Assembly (NCBI RefSeq): GCF_014132155.1
Contig: NZ_BLJQ01000005.1
Coordinates: 186,001-250,000, forward strand
Reading direction: 5' to 3'
DNA: 64,000 bases
From: Gluconobacter sp. Gdi
Lineage (GTDB): Bacteria; Pseudomonadota; Alphaproteobacteria; Acetobacterales; Acetobacteraceae
Part shown: positions 26,208 through 37,800 of the stretch, one piece after another
Layout: each line of letters starts with the position of its first letter
How positions within the stretch are numbered: the first letter of the stretch is position 1
The notes under the pieces: generated by a model
Databases searched by the model: none
What the model was told of the DNA's origin: nothing
What the model saw: the letters and a program-made list of their open reading frames with translations, nothing else
Made by a program: the position numbers and the translations under genes

Positions 26208-27386
26208 TCAGGCGTGTGCTGCTACGCCCAGTGCACGAGCAGCGTCCGTGGCAATATCATGCCGGAGTTTCACGACACTGTGGCCCCCGGACGGATGAAC
26301 CCGATTGGTCAGAATAAGCACATAACTGTCATTCTCAGGGTCAATCCAGAGCGACGTCCCCGTAAAGCCGGTATGGCCGAATGATCTCGCCGAAAGCAGA
26401 TCCCCTCTTGGGGAGGAATAGTGCGTGGCGATATCCCAGCCCAGTCCTCGCAGGTCAGTTTTCCCAGCGGGCTGTTGTGGGGTTGTCATCAACTCCAATG
26501 TACTTCTTTGAAGCGGAAACGCGCTGGGACGACCGGCAAGACGATCCAGTAACGCCTGTGCATACAGGCACATGTCCTGTGCATTGGAGAAAAGCCCCGC
26601 ATGCCCTGCGACGCCCCCCATGCGGCGGGCGGTCGGATCATGCACGACACCGCGCAGCATGTGATGTTGGTCATCATACTGCGTAGGCGCAATATCTGGC
26701 TGTAATGCAGCATCGGGCAGGTAACCGGAGTGAGACATCCCCAAAGGCGCCAGAATATTGTCAGCGACATACTGGTTCAGGGGCTGACCTGTAACCTTTT
26801 CCACGATCAGACCCAGCGTAATGTAATTGACGTCGCTATAGACGAACTTTGCCCCCGGCGGATTGGCAAGCGGCGATGTCATGGCAAGGCGGACAGCCTC
26901 TGCTTTTCCGCTCCATGGACTATCAAGCGGCACATCCGGGGGAAGGCCCGAATAATGGGTCAGCAGAAGCCGCAGGGTAACTGCCGATTTCCCGTTTGCG
27001 GCGAACTCTGGAAGATAACGCACCACCGGATCGTCAATATTGATTTTTCCATGTTCCACCAACTGCATGACAGCCAGAGCCGTCATTGTCGGCTTGGTCA
27101 GCGACGCCATATCGAACCGCGTGTCCCAAGTCATGGGCTCACGAGTAGGAACCAGAGCACGGTTTCCATACACATAACGATGTGCAACCTCGCCACTATG
27201 ACCAACAGCAAGAACAACGCCTGGTGTCTCTCTGTCTTTCACGGCCTGTCGAGCCAAGGCATCCACTTTATAGAACTTGCCTTCACCGGAGGAGGCACAC
27301 CCCACCAGAGCGCTACAAGACAGCGCTGCACTTCCTATCAGAAACTGACGCCGACTGCTGCGCTCTTTGCTCAATGGATACTGCAA
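26208..27386 (-). CDS. Serine hydrolase of the class C beta-lactamase family, lipoprotein
   Basis: 392 residues. The N-terminus has SSRRQFLIG, a twin-arginine motif, and a lipobox ALVGC with C30 as the lipidated residue, so a periplasmic membrane-anchored lipoprotein is expected. The catalytic S-x2-K is MASLTK (S95, K98) and the tyrosine motif lies in FVYSDVNY; a late GHTGFTG replaces KTG. Such proteins include DD-carboxypeptidases, D-aminopeptidases and esterases; true beta-lactamase activity is not implied. It is separated from the upstream heptosyltransferase gene by about 100 bases and a hairpin. Confidence 0.87.
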   Translation of the reverse strand: MQYPLSKERSSRRQFLIGSAALSCSALVGCASSGEGKFYKVDALARQAVKDRETPGVVLAVGHSGEVAHRYVYGNRALVPTREPMTWDTRFDMASLTKPTMTALAVMQLVEHGKINIDDPVVRYLPEFAANGKSAVTLRLLLTHYSGLPPDVPLDSPWSGKAEAVRLAMTSPLANPPGAKFVYSDVNYITLGLIVEKVTGQPLNQYVADNILAPLGMSHSGYLPDAALQPDIAPTQYDDQHHMLRGVVHDPTARRMGGVAGHAGLFSNAQDMCLYAQALLDRLAGRPSAFPLQRSTLELMTTPQQPAGKTDLRGLGWDIATHYSSPRGDLLSARSFGHTGFTGTSLWIDPENDSYVLILTNRVHPSGGHSVVKLRHDIATDAARALGVAAHA

Positions 27387-27400
27387 TCTGGTCTCCTGCT

Positions 27401-27432
27401 TTCAGGTTCTTCCGGATACGTAAGAACCTGAA
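27401..27432 (-). terminator. Perfect 11-base inverted repeat after the heptosyltransferase genes
   Basis: TTCAGGTTCTT (27401-27411) and AAGAACCTGAA (27422-27432) are perfect reverse complements with a ten-base loop, about 55 bases downstream of the last gene of the polyketide/heptosyltransferase operon and just upstream of the serine hydrolase start. No clear T-run on the leftward strand. It could terminate the operon or act as an operator for the hydrolase gene. Confidence 0.5.
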
Positions 27433-27487
27433 CAGTAGCGTGCTTCAGGCAGAGCGCAAGCAGGGCAGTTTTAAAAGCAAGTTCAAA

Positions 27488-28822
27488 TTAGGTCTGTCTG
27501 TCCGCTCTCCTGTTACCCATCGCCGCCTTAATGGCGCTGATAACCTGCCCAGAGGTAATATTCCGCGTGCATTCAAACTGACGACTGGTGCCTGCATGGC
27601 GCGGACAAAAGAGAAAATCACTGTGGATGAACGGATGGCGAATATCGTGCCAGCAACTGTTGCAGGCATTAGTATTAAAGACCCGATATGGTGTCTGAAA
27701 CTCATTTATCGGATGTGTAAATCCGGAAATCATCACGACGGGCGTGTCAGCCGCCCAGGCAAGCCAGGATAAGCCGCTCGAAAGGCCGACAAAAAACTCT
27801 GCGTGCTTCAGCCATTGGAGGCGTTCCTGAAGGGGCCGTGCCCCCGTCTCATCTTCCGCATTATGAGGAATCTGGTTCCAGTGAAGACCTTGACCATACT
27901 TTATTTCACGATCGATGCAGATAACGCGGTAACCTGATCTCTTGAGAAACTCCACGACATCATACCAACCTGTCGGGTTATTCCAGTATTTGCACTGTGC
28001 ACTGGCCTGACTGGCTATGACAACATAGGGTTCTTCAATCGGTCTTTCTTCAGAAATATCCAGATGCAGAGGTTCTTCCTTGGGAGAAACCCCGAGAATA
28101 TAGCCTGCTGTTCTGTGTAATCCCACGAGCCTGAAATCAGAAGGCTGCCAGATATTATCTTCATCCCCGAAGAATAAACCGATGTAATATGTGGCGTAAA
28201 ACTCGTCTTTTAACGCGCTGAATTCCTGCTTTTCAATAAATCTGATATATGGGTATGACGCAGACAGCAGCTCTTTCATCTGCGCGGATACCATCACTGT
28301 GAGTTCGCATGCATGATCTCGTGCAAAACGCACAGCATATGGCACCCAACCAGCCGTATCGCCGATTGTATTGCCGGCCATAAGAATGGCTATCTTTTTA
28401 CCCTTAGCATCGTAGTCATGCGAAAAAACGAGCATGCCCGCCTTAAAGACTTCAATCCTTGCGTTCAGATAATGCTTTTTCCGACTTTCAAAAGTAGAGG
28501 CACTTCCCTCACCATCAAAAATAACCATGTCAGTATCAAGATCGGTAAGCCGAATACGCCATCTCCCTTCTGGAACCGCAACACGGATACCTTGATTGAA
28601 GTCATATCGAATGCCTGCAGGCCCCTCCTGTGTCGCCACATTTGAAGGACTGGGAAATGTCGTCGTCTCGGTTGATGACGCCGAGGCTACTGCCCCCACT
28701 TCTCTCGGGGCTTTATCGGTCTCGCTAGATGGGTCCTCGGCGACCGGCGCTGAAACAGACGCACTCGAACTGCCAGCAAGCATAATCGACTGGAAAATGT
28801 CATTCACTTTGGCAACGGTCAT
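27488..28822 (-). CDS. Autotransporter strand-loop-strand O-heptosyltransferase, second copy
   Basis: 444 residues. After a ~70-residue low-complexity leader rich in Ser/Ala/Thr it has an N-terminal beta domain (GPAGIRYDFNQGIRV) and a GT-B-like core: NTIGDTAGWVPYAVRFA, ASQASAQCKYWNNP, GLSSGLSWLAWAADTPVVMI. Near the C-terminus four cysteines C387, C390, C406 and C418 (spacing 3, 16, 12) form the iron finger known from TibC/BAHT-type protein heptosyltransferases, which move heptose from ADP-heptose to serines of strand-loop-strand repeats. Its start overlaps the previous gene by four bases (ATGA). The longer leader distinguishes it from the first copy. The likely acceptor is the repeat protein at 39796-41976. 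Confidence 0.9.
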   Translation of the reverse strand: MTVAKVNDIFQSIMLAGSSSASVSAPVAEDPSSETDKAPREVGAVASASSTETTTFPSPSNVATQEGPAGIRYDFNQGIRVAVPEGRWRIRLTDLDTDMVIFDGEGSASTFESRKKHYLNARIEVFKAGMLVFSHDYDAKGKKIAILMAGNTIGDTAGWVPYAVRFARDHACELTVMVSAQMKELLSASYPYIRFIEKQEFSALKDEFYATYYIGLFFGDEDNIWQPSDFRLVGLHRTAGYILGVSPKEEPLHLDISEERPIEEPYVVIASQASAQCKYWNNPTGWYDVVEFLKRSGYRVICIDREIKYGQGLHWNQIPHNAEDETGARPLQERLQWLKHAEFFVGLSSGLSWLAWAADTPVVMISGFTHPINEFQTPYRVFNTNACNSCWHDIRHPFIHSDFLFCPRHAGTSRQFECTRNITSGQVISAIKAAMGNRRADRQT

Positions 28823-30009
28823 TCTGACACTCCCTCAAGGTCGGGAATTTGCATGATTGTGTCGATCACCTGTTGCGAAGAAATCAGTCTGGTGCATTCA
28901 AACTGCTTGTCTGTACCGCTCTGTCGTGGGCACCAGAGATAATCGGCTGGATTGAGCTGACAGCGGATATCATTGGAGCAACTGTTGCAGGCGTTCCAGT
29001 TAATCACGCGGTAGGGTGTTTCGAACTCATTATCTGGCCTCGTAAAGCCGCTGATCAGCACGATAGGCGTACCGACAGCCCATGCCAACCAGCTCAAACC
29101 ACTGGAAAGACCAATAAAAAACTCCGCATGTCGCAACCATCGGGCACGTTCGGCCAGAGGCAGCGCGCCTGTGAAATCTTCCGCCCCATACGGGATATGG
29201 TTCCAGATTGTTCCGACCCCGTTCACCCGGTTTCTGTCGATACAGATGACCCTATACCCTCGCTTTTTTAAGAAGCGGATCGTTTCCAGCCAGCCGAAAG
29301 GATTGTTCCAGTATTTGTTCTGGGATGTTGCCTGGGTAGCAATGCAGACATATCGCTCTTCAAGAGGTCTCCCTCCCTCCATGATCGCAACATCGGGCCG
29401 ACGCGATGTCCGCGAAAGGCCCAGGATGAGCGCCGCATTAGTTTCCAGACCTGCTTCGCGATAATCGACCGGACTATGGTTCCGGGCAACGTCGTTGTAA
29501 AAAATGAGAACTTTATAAGAGGCGTAATAGTCTGATCCCGCCTCTTCTTCGGTCGATACAAGGCGAATATGAGGATAAACCGGGATGAGCAGATTTGCGA
29601 TATCCGGGCGCACGATACATGTCAGGCGACACTCGTGTTTGCGGGCGAACTCAGCTACCTGCCCAAACCAAGCCAAGTGATCTCCAATGCCCCCTTCCCG
29701 CATTCGAACAAGAACAGGCTGGTCTTTCAGATTCATTTCATACGTAAAGAAAGGTTCACCGTCTTTCGTAATCTCGATCTGAAAGCGGAGGTAATATCGC
29801 TTTGAGCTCTGCACGATCCCTTGAGATACATCCTCTGAAAACAGGATCGTATGCGTATCCAGGTCCTTCAGAACAACATGCCAGTTCCCCGCTGGAAGAA
29901 AAACGCGGCAGCCATCATTGAAATCGAAGCGGATGCCTCCTGGCCCTTCTCGTGCTGGCACAATGGGGGCTTGTTGAACTAGCGGCACTGAGGGACTGCT
30001 CATGCTCAC
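28819..30009 (-). CDS. Autotransporter strand-loop-strand O-heptosyltransferase, first copy
   Basis: 396 residues, same architecture as its downstream neighbour: GPGGIRFDFNDGCRVFLPAG, GGIGDHLAWFGQVAEFARKH, ATQATSQNKYWNNPFGW, GLSSGLSWLAWAVGTPIVLI and a four-cysteine iron finger C341, C344, C360, C372 with the identical 3-16-12 spacing. An additional cysteine (C350) lies between. It overlaps the fatty acyl-AMP ligase gene upstream and its twin downstream by four bases each (ATGA), so all are translationally coupled. The two copies clearly arose by duplication but differ throughout, so they may add different sugars, act on different sites or form a heteromer. Confidence 0.91.
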   Translation of the reverse strand: MSMSSPSVPLVQQAPIVPAREGPGGIRFDFNDGCRVFLPAGNWHVVLKDLDTHTILFSEDVSQGIVQSSKRYYLRFQIEITKDGEPFFTYEMNLKDQPVLVRMREGGIGDHLAWFGQVAEFARKHECRLTCIVRPDIANLLIPVYPHIRLVSTEEEAGSDYYASYKVLIFYNDVARNHSPVDYREAGLETNAALILGLSRTSRRPDVAIMEGGRPLEERYVCIATQATSQNKYWNNPFGWLETIRFLKKRGYRVICIDRNRVNGVGTIWNHIPYGAEDFTGALPLAERARWLRHAEFFIGLSSGLSWLAWAVGTPIVLISGFTRPDNEFETPYRVINWNACNSCSNDIRCQLNPADYLWCPRQSGTDKQFECTRLISSQQVIDTIMQIPDLEGVSE

Positions 30010-31817
30010 ATTTTTCCCTCTGCGATTTTCAGAATACGCACCCGGCCAGATCCAAGAGGACTGTGGGTATATTCGCCAAGGATCGGAATGTTACCCTGAA
30101 GAAGCTCTTTCTTTGTTTCCCCTACGCGGATTTTCCCACTCGGTGTTTTCAGGATCGCACTGGCACGCAGGAAAACAATACGGCATCGAGAGGCCGGAAA
30201 ATGTGCACAGATTTTCTCGCCAATAGCTTTCCCCAATTGCGTCAGATCGCCGGCTGATCCTGAGGGCAGTTCCGTCACTAGAACAAGCGTCGTTCCATCC
30301 TCAGTGCTTTCCTCAAATACCGCCGTTGAGAATAACCGAATATCGTCTTCGAACCCTCCCAGGCAGGCGATGATATCTTCTGGATCCAGAACACTGTCGC
30401 CTAGCCTGATACGATTATCCTGGCGCCCAGTGACGTAAAGTATTCCGTCCAACAGGAAACCTCGGTCTCCGGTTCTCAGGAAGGTTCCCTCTTCACCCGC
30501 AACACGGCCCTGAAAAACCTGGCTGTTTTCTACAGGGCGGTTCACATATCCGGTTGCGACCCCGGGACTATGAATACGGATCTCCCCGACGTCCCCATCC
30601 GGCACGACCGCTTCAGTGTCCGCATCGGCAATTCGTACGATAATATCTGAGGGCGGCCTCCCGCAGCCTGCCAAGAGGCGTCTATCGAGAATATTGTGCG
30701 GCGGCATCGCATGACCGTGCGCCAAACCATCGCGCGAAAACTCCCGAAATGATACGCCCTGCCCGCGCTCGCTGGCTGTGACCAGCAAGGTGGCTTCCGC
30801 GAGGCCATAACATGCAAAGAACGCACGTTCATCAAACCCGGATGACGCAAAACGTTCTGTGAACGACTGCATCGTCTCGGCGCGGATATATTCTGCCCCG
30901 TTAAACGCCACTTCCCAGCAGGACAGATCCAGCGATGCAACCTCTTCGGGGGCGATAGACCTCACGCACATTCCGTACGCGAAATTCGGGCCGCCGGAAA
31001 GCGTTGCCCTGTAATGACTAATAGCCTGCAACCACCGTATCGGCTTTTCAGCAACAGCTTCTGGCGGCAACAGAATACAGCGTCCTCCCGTTGCCAGTGT
31101 CATGAGGGCGCCCCCAATCAATCCCATGTCATGAGAGAGAGGGAGCCAGTTAACGCCGCAATCGCCCTGCCGATACCCAAAAGCCTCTGCCTGACGGAAG
31201 AGATTATGTGCAATATTGCGGTGCGTGAGCAGAACACCCCGCGGCGTACGGGTCGAGCCAGACGTGTACTGAATAAGCGCGACGTCCTCCGGTGAAGGAT
31301 GTGCCACACTCTCGGGCTTTGCAGACGGGCGGATCTTGTCTGTCGGTATCCACAGAAACCGTGGACCATCGATTTTATCAGGGCAAACCTTCTGAAATTC
31401 TGTGAGAATACTGCGGTTTCCGATAACGGCCGCAGCCTCGGCATCGTCCCTCAATGCGACAAACCGGTCCCGTGCTCCAAAAGCCTTTGGGTACACTCCT
31501 GAGACAGGCACCAGTCCTGCGCACAAACACCCGAGAAGCCCACGAATGTAATCAAGACTGCTCTCATACAGGAGCAATACACGGGAGCCCGGCGAAAGCA
31601 TGCGTCGCAGCCACGTAGCCAACGCCGTTGCCTGTGCGGCAAGTTGAGACGCTGTTACAGCATCTGTCTCGTTCTCACCGTCTCCGAGCAGAGTATAGAC
31701 TTTGAGGTCTGGCGTTCTTGACGCATGAAAGAACAGCGCATCAACGATCGTACTCCGCTGCCAGTCCAGCATTTCCTTGCCATCAGCGGCAAGGACTGTG
31801 GCGAAGGGCTGTGTCAT
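30006..31817 (-). CDS. Fatty acyl-AMP ligase (FAAL-type)
   Basis: 603 residues. Adenylate-forming core with IQYTSGSTRTPRGVLLTH, then WLPLSHDMGLIGGALM, FNGAEYIRAETMQSFTERF, FFACYGLAEATLLV and LRTGDRGFL, the pattern of FAALs that activate long fatty acids as acyl-AMP and load them onto an acyl carrier protein. The C-terminal lysine motif LKTPSGKIR is intact. It overlaps both the PKS gene upstream and the heptosyltransferase gene downstream by four bases. In mycobacterial lipid pathways FAALs provide starter acyl chains to polyketide synthases, and the coupling here predicts the same for the adjoining PKS. It has no carrier domain of its own. Confidence 0.9.
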   Translation of the reverse strand: MTQPFATVLAADGKEMLDWQRSTIVDALFFHASRTPDLKVYTLLGDGENETDAVTASQLAAQATALATWLRRMLSPGSRVLLLYESSLDYIRGLLGCLCAGLVPVSGVYPKAFGARDRFVALRDDAEAAAVIGNRSILTEFQKVCPDKIDGPRFLWIPTDKIRPSAKPESVAHPSPEDVALIQYTSGSTRTPRGVLLTHRNIAHNLFRQAEAFGYRQGDCGVNWLPLSHDMGLIGGALMTLATGGRCILLPPEAVAEKPIRWLQAISHYRATLSGGPNFAYGMCVRSIAPEEVASLDLSCWEVAFNGAEYIRAETMQSFTERFASSGFDERAFFACYGLAEATLLVTASERGQGVSFREFSRDGLAHGHAMPPHNILDRRLLAGCGRPPSDIIVRIADADTEAVVPDGDVGEIRIHSPGVATGYVNRPVENSQVFQGRVAGEEGTFLRTGDRGFLLDGILYVTGRQDNRIRLGDSVLDPEDIIACLGGFEDDIRLFSTAVFEESTEDGTTLVLVTELPSGSAGDLTQLGKAIGEKICAHFPASRCRIVFLRASAILKTPSGKIRVGETKKELLQGNIPILGEYTHSPLGSGRVRILKIAEGKM

Positions 31818-34800
31818 GGCAGTTGTGCCGTCTGGCCGATCTTGACCCTGTTCAAAAGAAACTGGGACATTTTCCGGATACTTTCATCGCGTGCGAGAAC
31901 AAGGATGGAAACTTCAACACCAAATTCTACCCGCAAGGCCGTTTGAAGTTCAACGCCGGCCAGAGAGTCGATCCCAAGTTCGGAAAGACGTGCACGGTCG
32001 TCAATGCTTGTCGGCTCCAGATGCAGGGTCTGGGCGATTAGAACTTTGACCTGCTCCACAACATAAGGAAGGCGCTCATCCTCCGGCAACGCCGAGAGCG
32101 TGGCTAGACGCTCACTGGTCGCCCTGTTACTGGCATCGGCAAGGCGTACCAGTGAAAAGCGCGCTAACGCATTTGCCCCAGGAACGATCTGTGCCCACTT
32201 TTTCCAGTCAATCTCAACACAAGCAACCTCGGGTAGCTCTAGCGCCAGCATTTCCCGCATGTGTCCCAGTGCGTCCCGGGCCGACATACCCTTCAGACCA
32301 GCCGCTTCCAGAGCGCGGGCTGCCGTCTCGTTCCGGCTCAGCATGCCAACATCCGCAATAGCCCCCCAGTCTACTGCCAGAGCAGCCTCTCCATCTTTCC
32401 AGCGATTAGCCGCTATTGCGCCCAGAACGGCATTGGCTGCGATATAAGCGCTCTGCCCAATATTTCCCAGAAGCGTAGTCACGGAAGAAAACAGCACGAA
32501 ATAGTCAAGGCTCATGCCACTGACCAAACGGTCAAGGATGATTGCTCCCTTGGCTTTTGCCTCGAGAACCCGACTAATCCGCTCCTCGTCCAGATTGTAG
32601 ATCAGGGCGTCGTCCAGCATGCCAGCGCAATGGAAAATGCCTTTGATCGGCGGAAGATTGCTTGTGAAGGCCAACTCATCGAAGACATCTTTCATGGCTT
32701 CTTCATGAGAGACATCAACCTGGATAGTATGAACCTGCACACCCGCAGCACGATGAACCAACAGTTGCTCGCTGATCCCGGTTTCCTCTGGTGTTCTGCG
32801 GCCTAGCAGGACGAGACTCCGGGCCCCTTGCTCAATCAACCATTCAGCCGTTGCCCAGCCAAAGCCACTCAGGCCTCCTGTAACAAGGTAAGTCTTGCCA
32901 TCCCCTACCTGAGGCTGTGTCCGTGGCAATGGTGAGGCTTTGAGATTATCCAGGTTGGAGTAATCGATAACGACCTTACCCATATGTTTTGCAGAAGCCA
33001 GCAGACGGAAGGCTCCTGCAGCATCCTGCGCAGGGAAACTCTCCAGAGGGAGAGGCTGCACTGCGCCCATTTTGGACAGTTCTGCAACGTCTGACAGGAG
33101 GGAACGCATCAATGCAGGCCGCTCCAGCATCATGCGATCCAGGTCGAGCGAGAAGAACGATAGGTTTTCGTTGAAAGGCGCTAGCGGTAGCCCACGCTTC
33201 TCGATGATGTCCTTCTTCCCGATTTCTACAAAACGCCCATAGGGGGCAACGATGGACAGACTGTGTGTCTGCCCTTCTCCGGGCAATGAGTTGAGTACAA
33301 CATCGACCCCCCGCCCCTGCGTGACATCTCTGATCCCTTCCGCGAACTCAAGCGACCGGGAGTCCCAAACGCCTTCACATCCAAGATCCTTGAGGTACTG
33401 CCGTTTCTCCAGAGTACCCGCAGTCGCAAAAATCCGTGCTCCGATCCGTTTTGCCAGCTGGATCGCCGCCAGACCCACGCCACCAGTCCCGGAATGGATC
33501 AGGACTGTTTCACCTTTTTCAAGATGAGCCAGACGGCACAGACCATAATACGCCGTGATGAAAGCGACGGGCAGTGTGGCGGCTTCAAGTGGAGACCCAA
33601 GCCCTTCAATGGGAAGCGCAAAAATGCTTTCAGCGTCGGCAGTGAAATGAGACGCAAAACACCCCGGCCATGAGACGAGATAACGTTCCCCCGGCACGAA
33701 GTCCGTTACGCCCTCGCCGACAGCGAGCACTTCAGCAGACGCTTCCATGCCAAGGCTTTCGCCATGGAACGTATCATCCACAACACTTTGCGGAATCAGG
33801 CCCGTTGCTTTCAGGATATCCTTGAAATTCAGCGCTGCAGCGAGCGTCCGAAATAGCACCTGGCCACGCTGCAACGGTTCCGCGATAAACCGCTCATGAT
33901 GCAAGCGGTCCAGCGAACCATTTGATGCGCTGACAAGACGTACTCCAACAAGCTTCCCGTCAAACGTTTCGTTCGTATGATAAAGTGTTGGAACGGGGTC
34001 TGGCTTGGTTTCCGAAGGTGTTAACCGCCCCACAGACCGTGTGCCAACACGCAGAACAATATCGTCTTCTGAATCCTGCTGAACGATCTCTGCGCATAGC
34101 TGCTGCAAGACAGCCTCATCAACAGTGCGTCCGATATCGACGATCCGAAGCGCAAGATCTGGTCGCTCTGATGCGATCCCTCGTGCAAAACCCCGAATGG
34201 CTGCCTGCCCCGTATCCAGATCATCGCTCTGAAGAGCTTCTACAGATACCGCTCCCCGCGTTACGATCAGACATCTTGGCGCAGTTTCGCTGTCTTCCGA
34301 AATCTTGACTGCCTGAACAAGACGCAAAATTTCTGCGATGCCCTGTTGTCCGGTTTCCCCTTCGTTGGATGAGCACAGATAGAGGATTGCATCAGTCGTT
34401 TGAGACAATGCGCCTGCCAATTCCGTCTGATCCAGACCGTCAATTTTCAGGGTGTCGACCATGATCCCCTGAGCAGCAGAGATTTGACTGAATTTCTCCA
34501 ATAAAGAGCTATCACGTCCCAGAGCCAGTGCGGTTAAAGGCTCCGCGAAATGCGGGAGCAATTCCGTCTGAACCCAGGCGGGACGATAGAAACGGCGGAC
34601 ATTGTCCGAACCCATATTTGTAGCGGTCAGTTTCCGGATAGCCCGCGCCTTGAAGCCGAGAATTTCAGCAACAGGCTCACCCTGTTCCGTAAAGAGTCGG
34701 ATATCGCCCTCAATGCCGGTTTCGGAACGTCGTGTCAGGGCCGCATGAGCCAAAAGGACTTTATGCTGTCCGCCGCGATAGACGACCTGGCGCGCGCCCG

Positions 34801-37800
34801 TCGGAACAAAAACTCTCTCTTCCGCAGCACTGTATCCAGCACCGATCAATGCCTGGAAAGCACCATCAAGCAGTGCCGGATGAAGAAAATACTCTGCGAT
34901 GCTCTGTGCCTCGGACAATTCAAGGCGTGCATAGGCAATACCCTCGCCAGCCTTCAGCTCTTTGATCGTTTGGAAAGCGGGGCCGTATGAAAAGCCGTGT
35001 TCTGCAAGCCGCGCATAAAACGTTTCTGGAGGGATATAGTGTTGCAGGTTGTCCTGAAGACTGTCAGGAGCCACCGGGTCTGCTGCCCATGGTTCATTCG
35101 CCAGAACCCGTAGCTTCGCGTGCTGAATCCACTCTTCTTCGCCATCCTCCCCGTGAGACGATGATACCGTCAGAACGCGCGTTTCTTCGTCAAATGCCCA
35201 CTCGACAACCGGTGGCGTCAGACTATCCAGAAGGAGCGCCTGTCCGATCTCCAAGTCTTCAAGAATTGCAGCATCAGAGCGCTCAATCTGCCGGTGTAAA
35301 GCCAATCCGCCCTCAATGTAGCCCGCAGCAGGAAACAGGCAGATCCCGTCAACTTTATGATCCGGCAGCCACGGCATGTAGTTGCGATTAATATCGGCAA
35401 GCCAACCCGGACGCGACGCACTGACTGGAATACCGAGAACCGGGTGAACGGTTCCGTCCAGCCGATCCCTGCGCGACATTTCAGTCTCAGACCAGAACCG
35501 GCTTCGAGACCAGGCATAATGAGGAAGGTCCGTGCGGTGGCCTCCCGTCAGAAGAGACCAATCCAACGGCACGGCCGCCATATAGAGTTTGGCGATACTG
35601 CGCGCTATGGCTGTGTCTTCCGGATCTTTCCGGCTCAGGCTGGCAATAATAGAGACTTCTCCGTCAACCTGCTGCGCTGTTTCCCTTATCAAACCGCCCA
35701 GCACCGGGTGTGCACCAATCTCAAGGAAAACCCGGTGCCCATCGGCCATCAAGTTCTGAATGGCATCATGGAACAGGACGGGCTTGCGCGCATTGCCATA
35801 CCAGTATTCCGCATCATGCAGAGCATCTTCAGCCCAGCGCGTGCCTGTTACTGTTGAATAGAGCGGAATGCTTGGGTTTTGAGGAGAGAGCATGCCAAGC
35901 GGACTGAGAAGATCCTGACGGATCTCTTCCATCAGGATGCTGTGATACGGCACCTCAACCCTAAGAAGACGATTGAATGTTTCATCCTGATCACAGCGCG
36001 TAGCGAGCTCCCTGAGCGCATTTTCTTCACCCGCAAGTGTGGAAGACTTCGCACTATTGAGAGCCGCGACTGACACCCGGTCTTCATAACCAGGAAGTAA
36101 TTTTTCGGCTGCCTCTTTGCCGGAAATACCGACAGCCAACATCGTGCCACGCCCCGCCAGTCGAGCCTGTTGCTGGCTTCGATGGAAGATCACGGTTACA
36201 GCGTCTTCCAGCGACAAAGCACCCGCGATGTAACTCGCAGCCACCTCGCCCACGCTATGCCCAACGATAGCCGCCGGTGTCACGCCATGAAAACGGAACA
36301 GCTCTGCAAGAACAACCTGAACCATGAAAATGGCAGGCTGGGCGACAACTGTTTCATCAATGCGGGAATGTTCCGCAGGCTTCAGGATTTCATCCAGAAT
36401 GGACCAGCCGGCCAGTTCGGAAAACAGGCTATCAATCTGCTGGATACTGCGAGAAATGGGTTCGGGCATCTGCCTGAGGATAGACTGCCCCATCCCCTTC
36501 CACTGGGAGCCCATGCCAGAAAAGACAAAAACAGGTTGCTGCATCTCACCGTTTCGACGTCGGCCCAGTGTAACAGCAGAGGAAGACTGCCCCTCCGACA
36601 GAGCTTTCAAGCCTGCAATCAGCTCTTCACGATCTTGGCCAGACACGACGGCCTGCATCGGCAGACGCGTCCTGTAGGTTGCAGCAGAGAAACAGACATC
36701 GGCGATAGATGGAGCAGAAGAAGACGCCAGAAGATCTGCATAGGAGCGCGCCAGATTTTTCAACGAGGCGTCTACAAGCGCATTCACGGGCAGCAGGAAG
36801 CGCCCGGACGGCAGCCTGACCACTTCTGCCATAGGGTGGATCGGCTGATCCTCTACTGTCAGCGACCTGAGCAGGGCAACCGCGTTTGTTCCGCCATATC
36901 CAAACGAGTTGACGCCCGCATACACTGTTCCTGCCTCAGCCGTCAGCGGGGTCATGGTATCCTGAGCGACTTGCAGATTAAGGTCCGCAAACGGAATCGT
37001 GGGATTAACCTGTGTTAGGTTCGTCTGCGGTGGAATAGAGCCATGCCTCAGGCAAAGGAGTGCCTTGATAAGGCCGGTAACACCCGCTGCAGCTTCCAGA
37101 TGCCCCAGATTGGCTTTAATAGACCCAATAATCAGGGGGCTTTCCGGGGCTCGCTTATGGCCGATCGCCGTTCCCAAAGCACGGGCTTCGATAGGATCGC
37201 CAACAGGCGTTCCGGTACCATGGGCTTCTACATATCCAATCGTGGCAAGATCGACATGCGCCTTCTGGGCGACTTCCTCAATGAGCGCGCGCTGAGCATC
37301 TTCACTGGGCATCGTCAATGACAGCGTACGACCATCCTGATTAACACCCGTTCCCACGATGACACCATGGATAACGTCTCCATCCCGTTTTGCATCGGCG
37401 AGCCGTTTAAGCAGGACAATGCCGGCCCCCTCACCGCGCCCATAGCCGTCTGCATCTGCCGAGAAGCTTTTGCAGCGCCCGTCCGCAGCCAGAAAGTGCC
37501 CTTTGGACATTGTGATTGAGGCCGGTGGAGCAAGCATCATGTTGACGCCACCCGCTACGACAACATCACTCTCACCATTCAACAAACTGGTACGGGCCTG
37601 ATGAATAGCCACCAATGATGATGAGCATGCCGTATCAATAGACATGCATGGCCCCTGAAGACCAAGATTATGAGAAATCCGCGCAGCCAGCATGGTGGCT
37701 GACGCCGCAGTTGCGGCGAAATGATCCGTAATCAGGTTCCGATTGAGGGGAGAACCGCAGGCCACCAGCCAGTCCAGAGAGAACGTGCCAATAAAGACAC

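Noticed and set aside
26208-27386. Antibiotic-resistance beta-lactamase
   Set aside because: S-x2-K is present but the KTG box is not, and the protein is a lipoprotein of the broad serine hydrolase group; resistance cannot be inferred.
36170-37018. 282-codon open frame opposite the PKS
   Set aside because: Antisense to the intact KS/AT region of the PKS; no features of its own.
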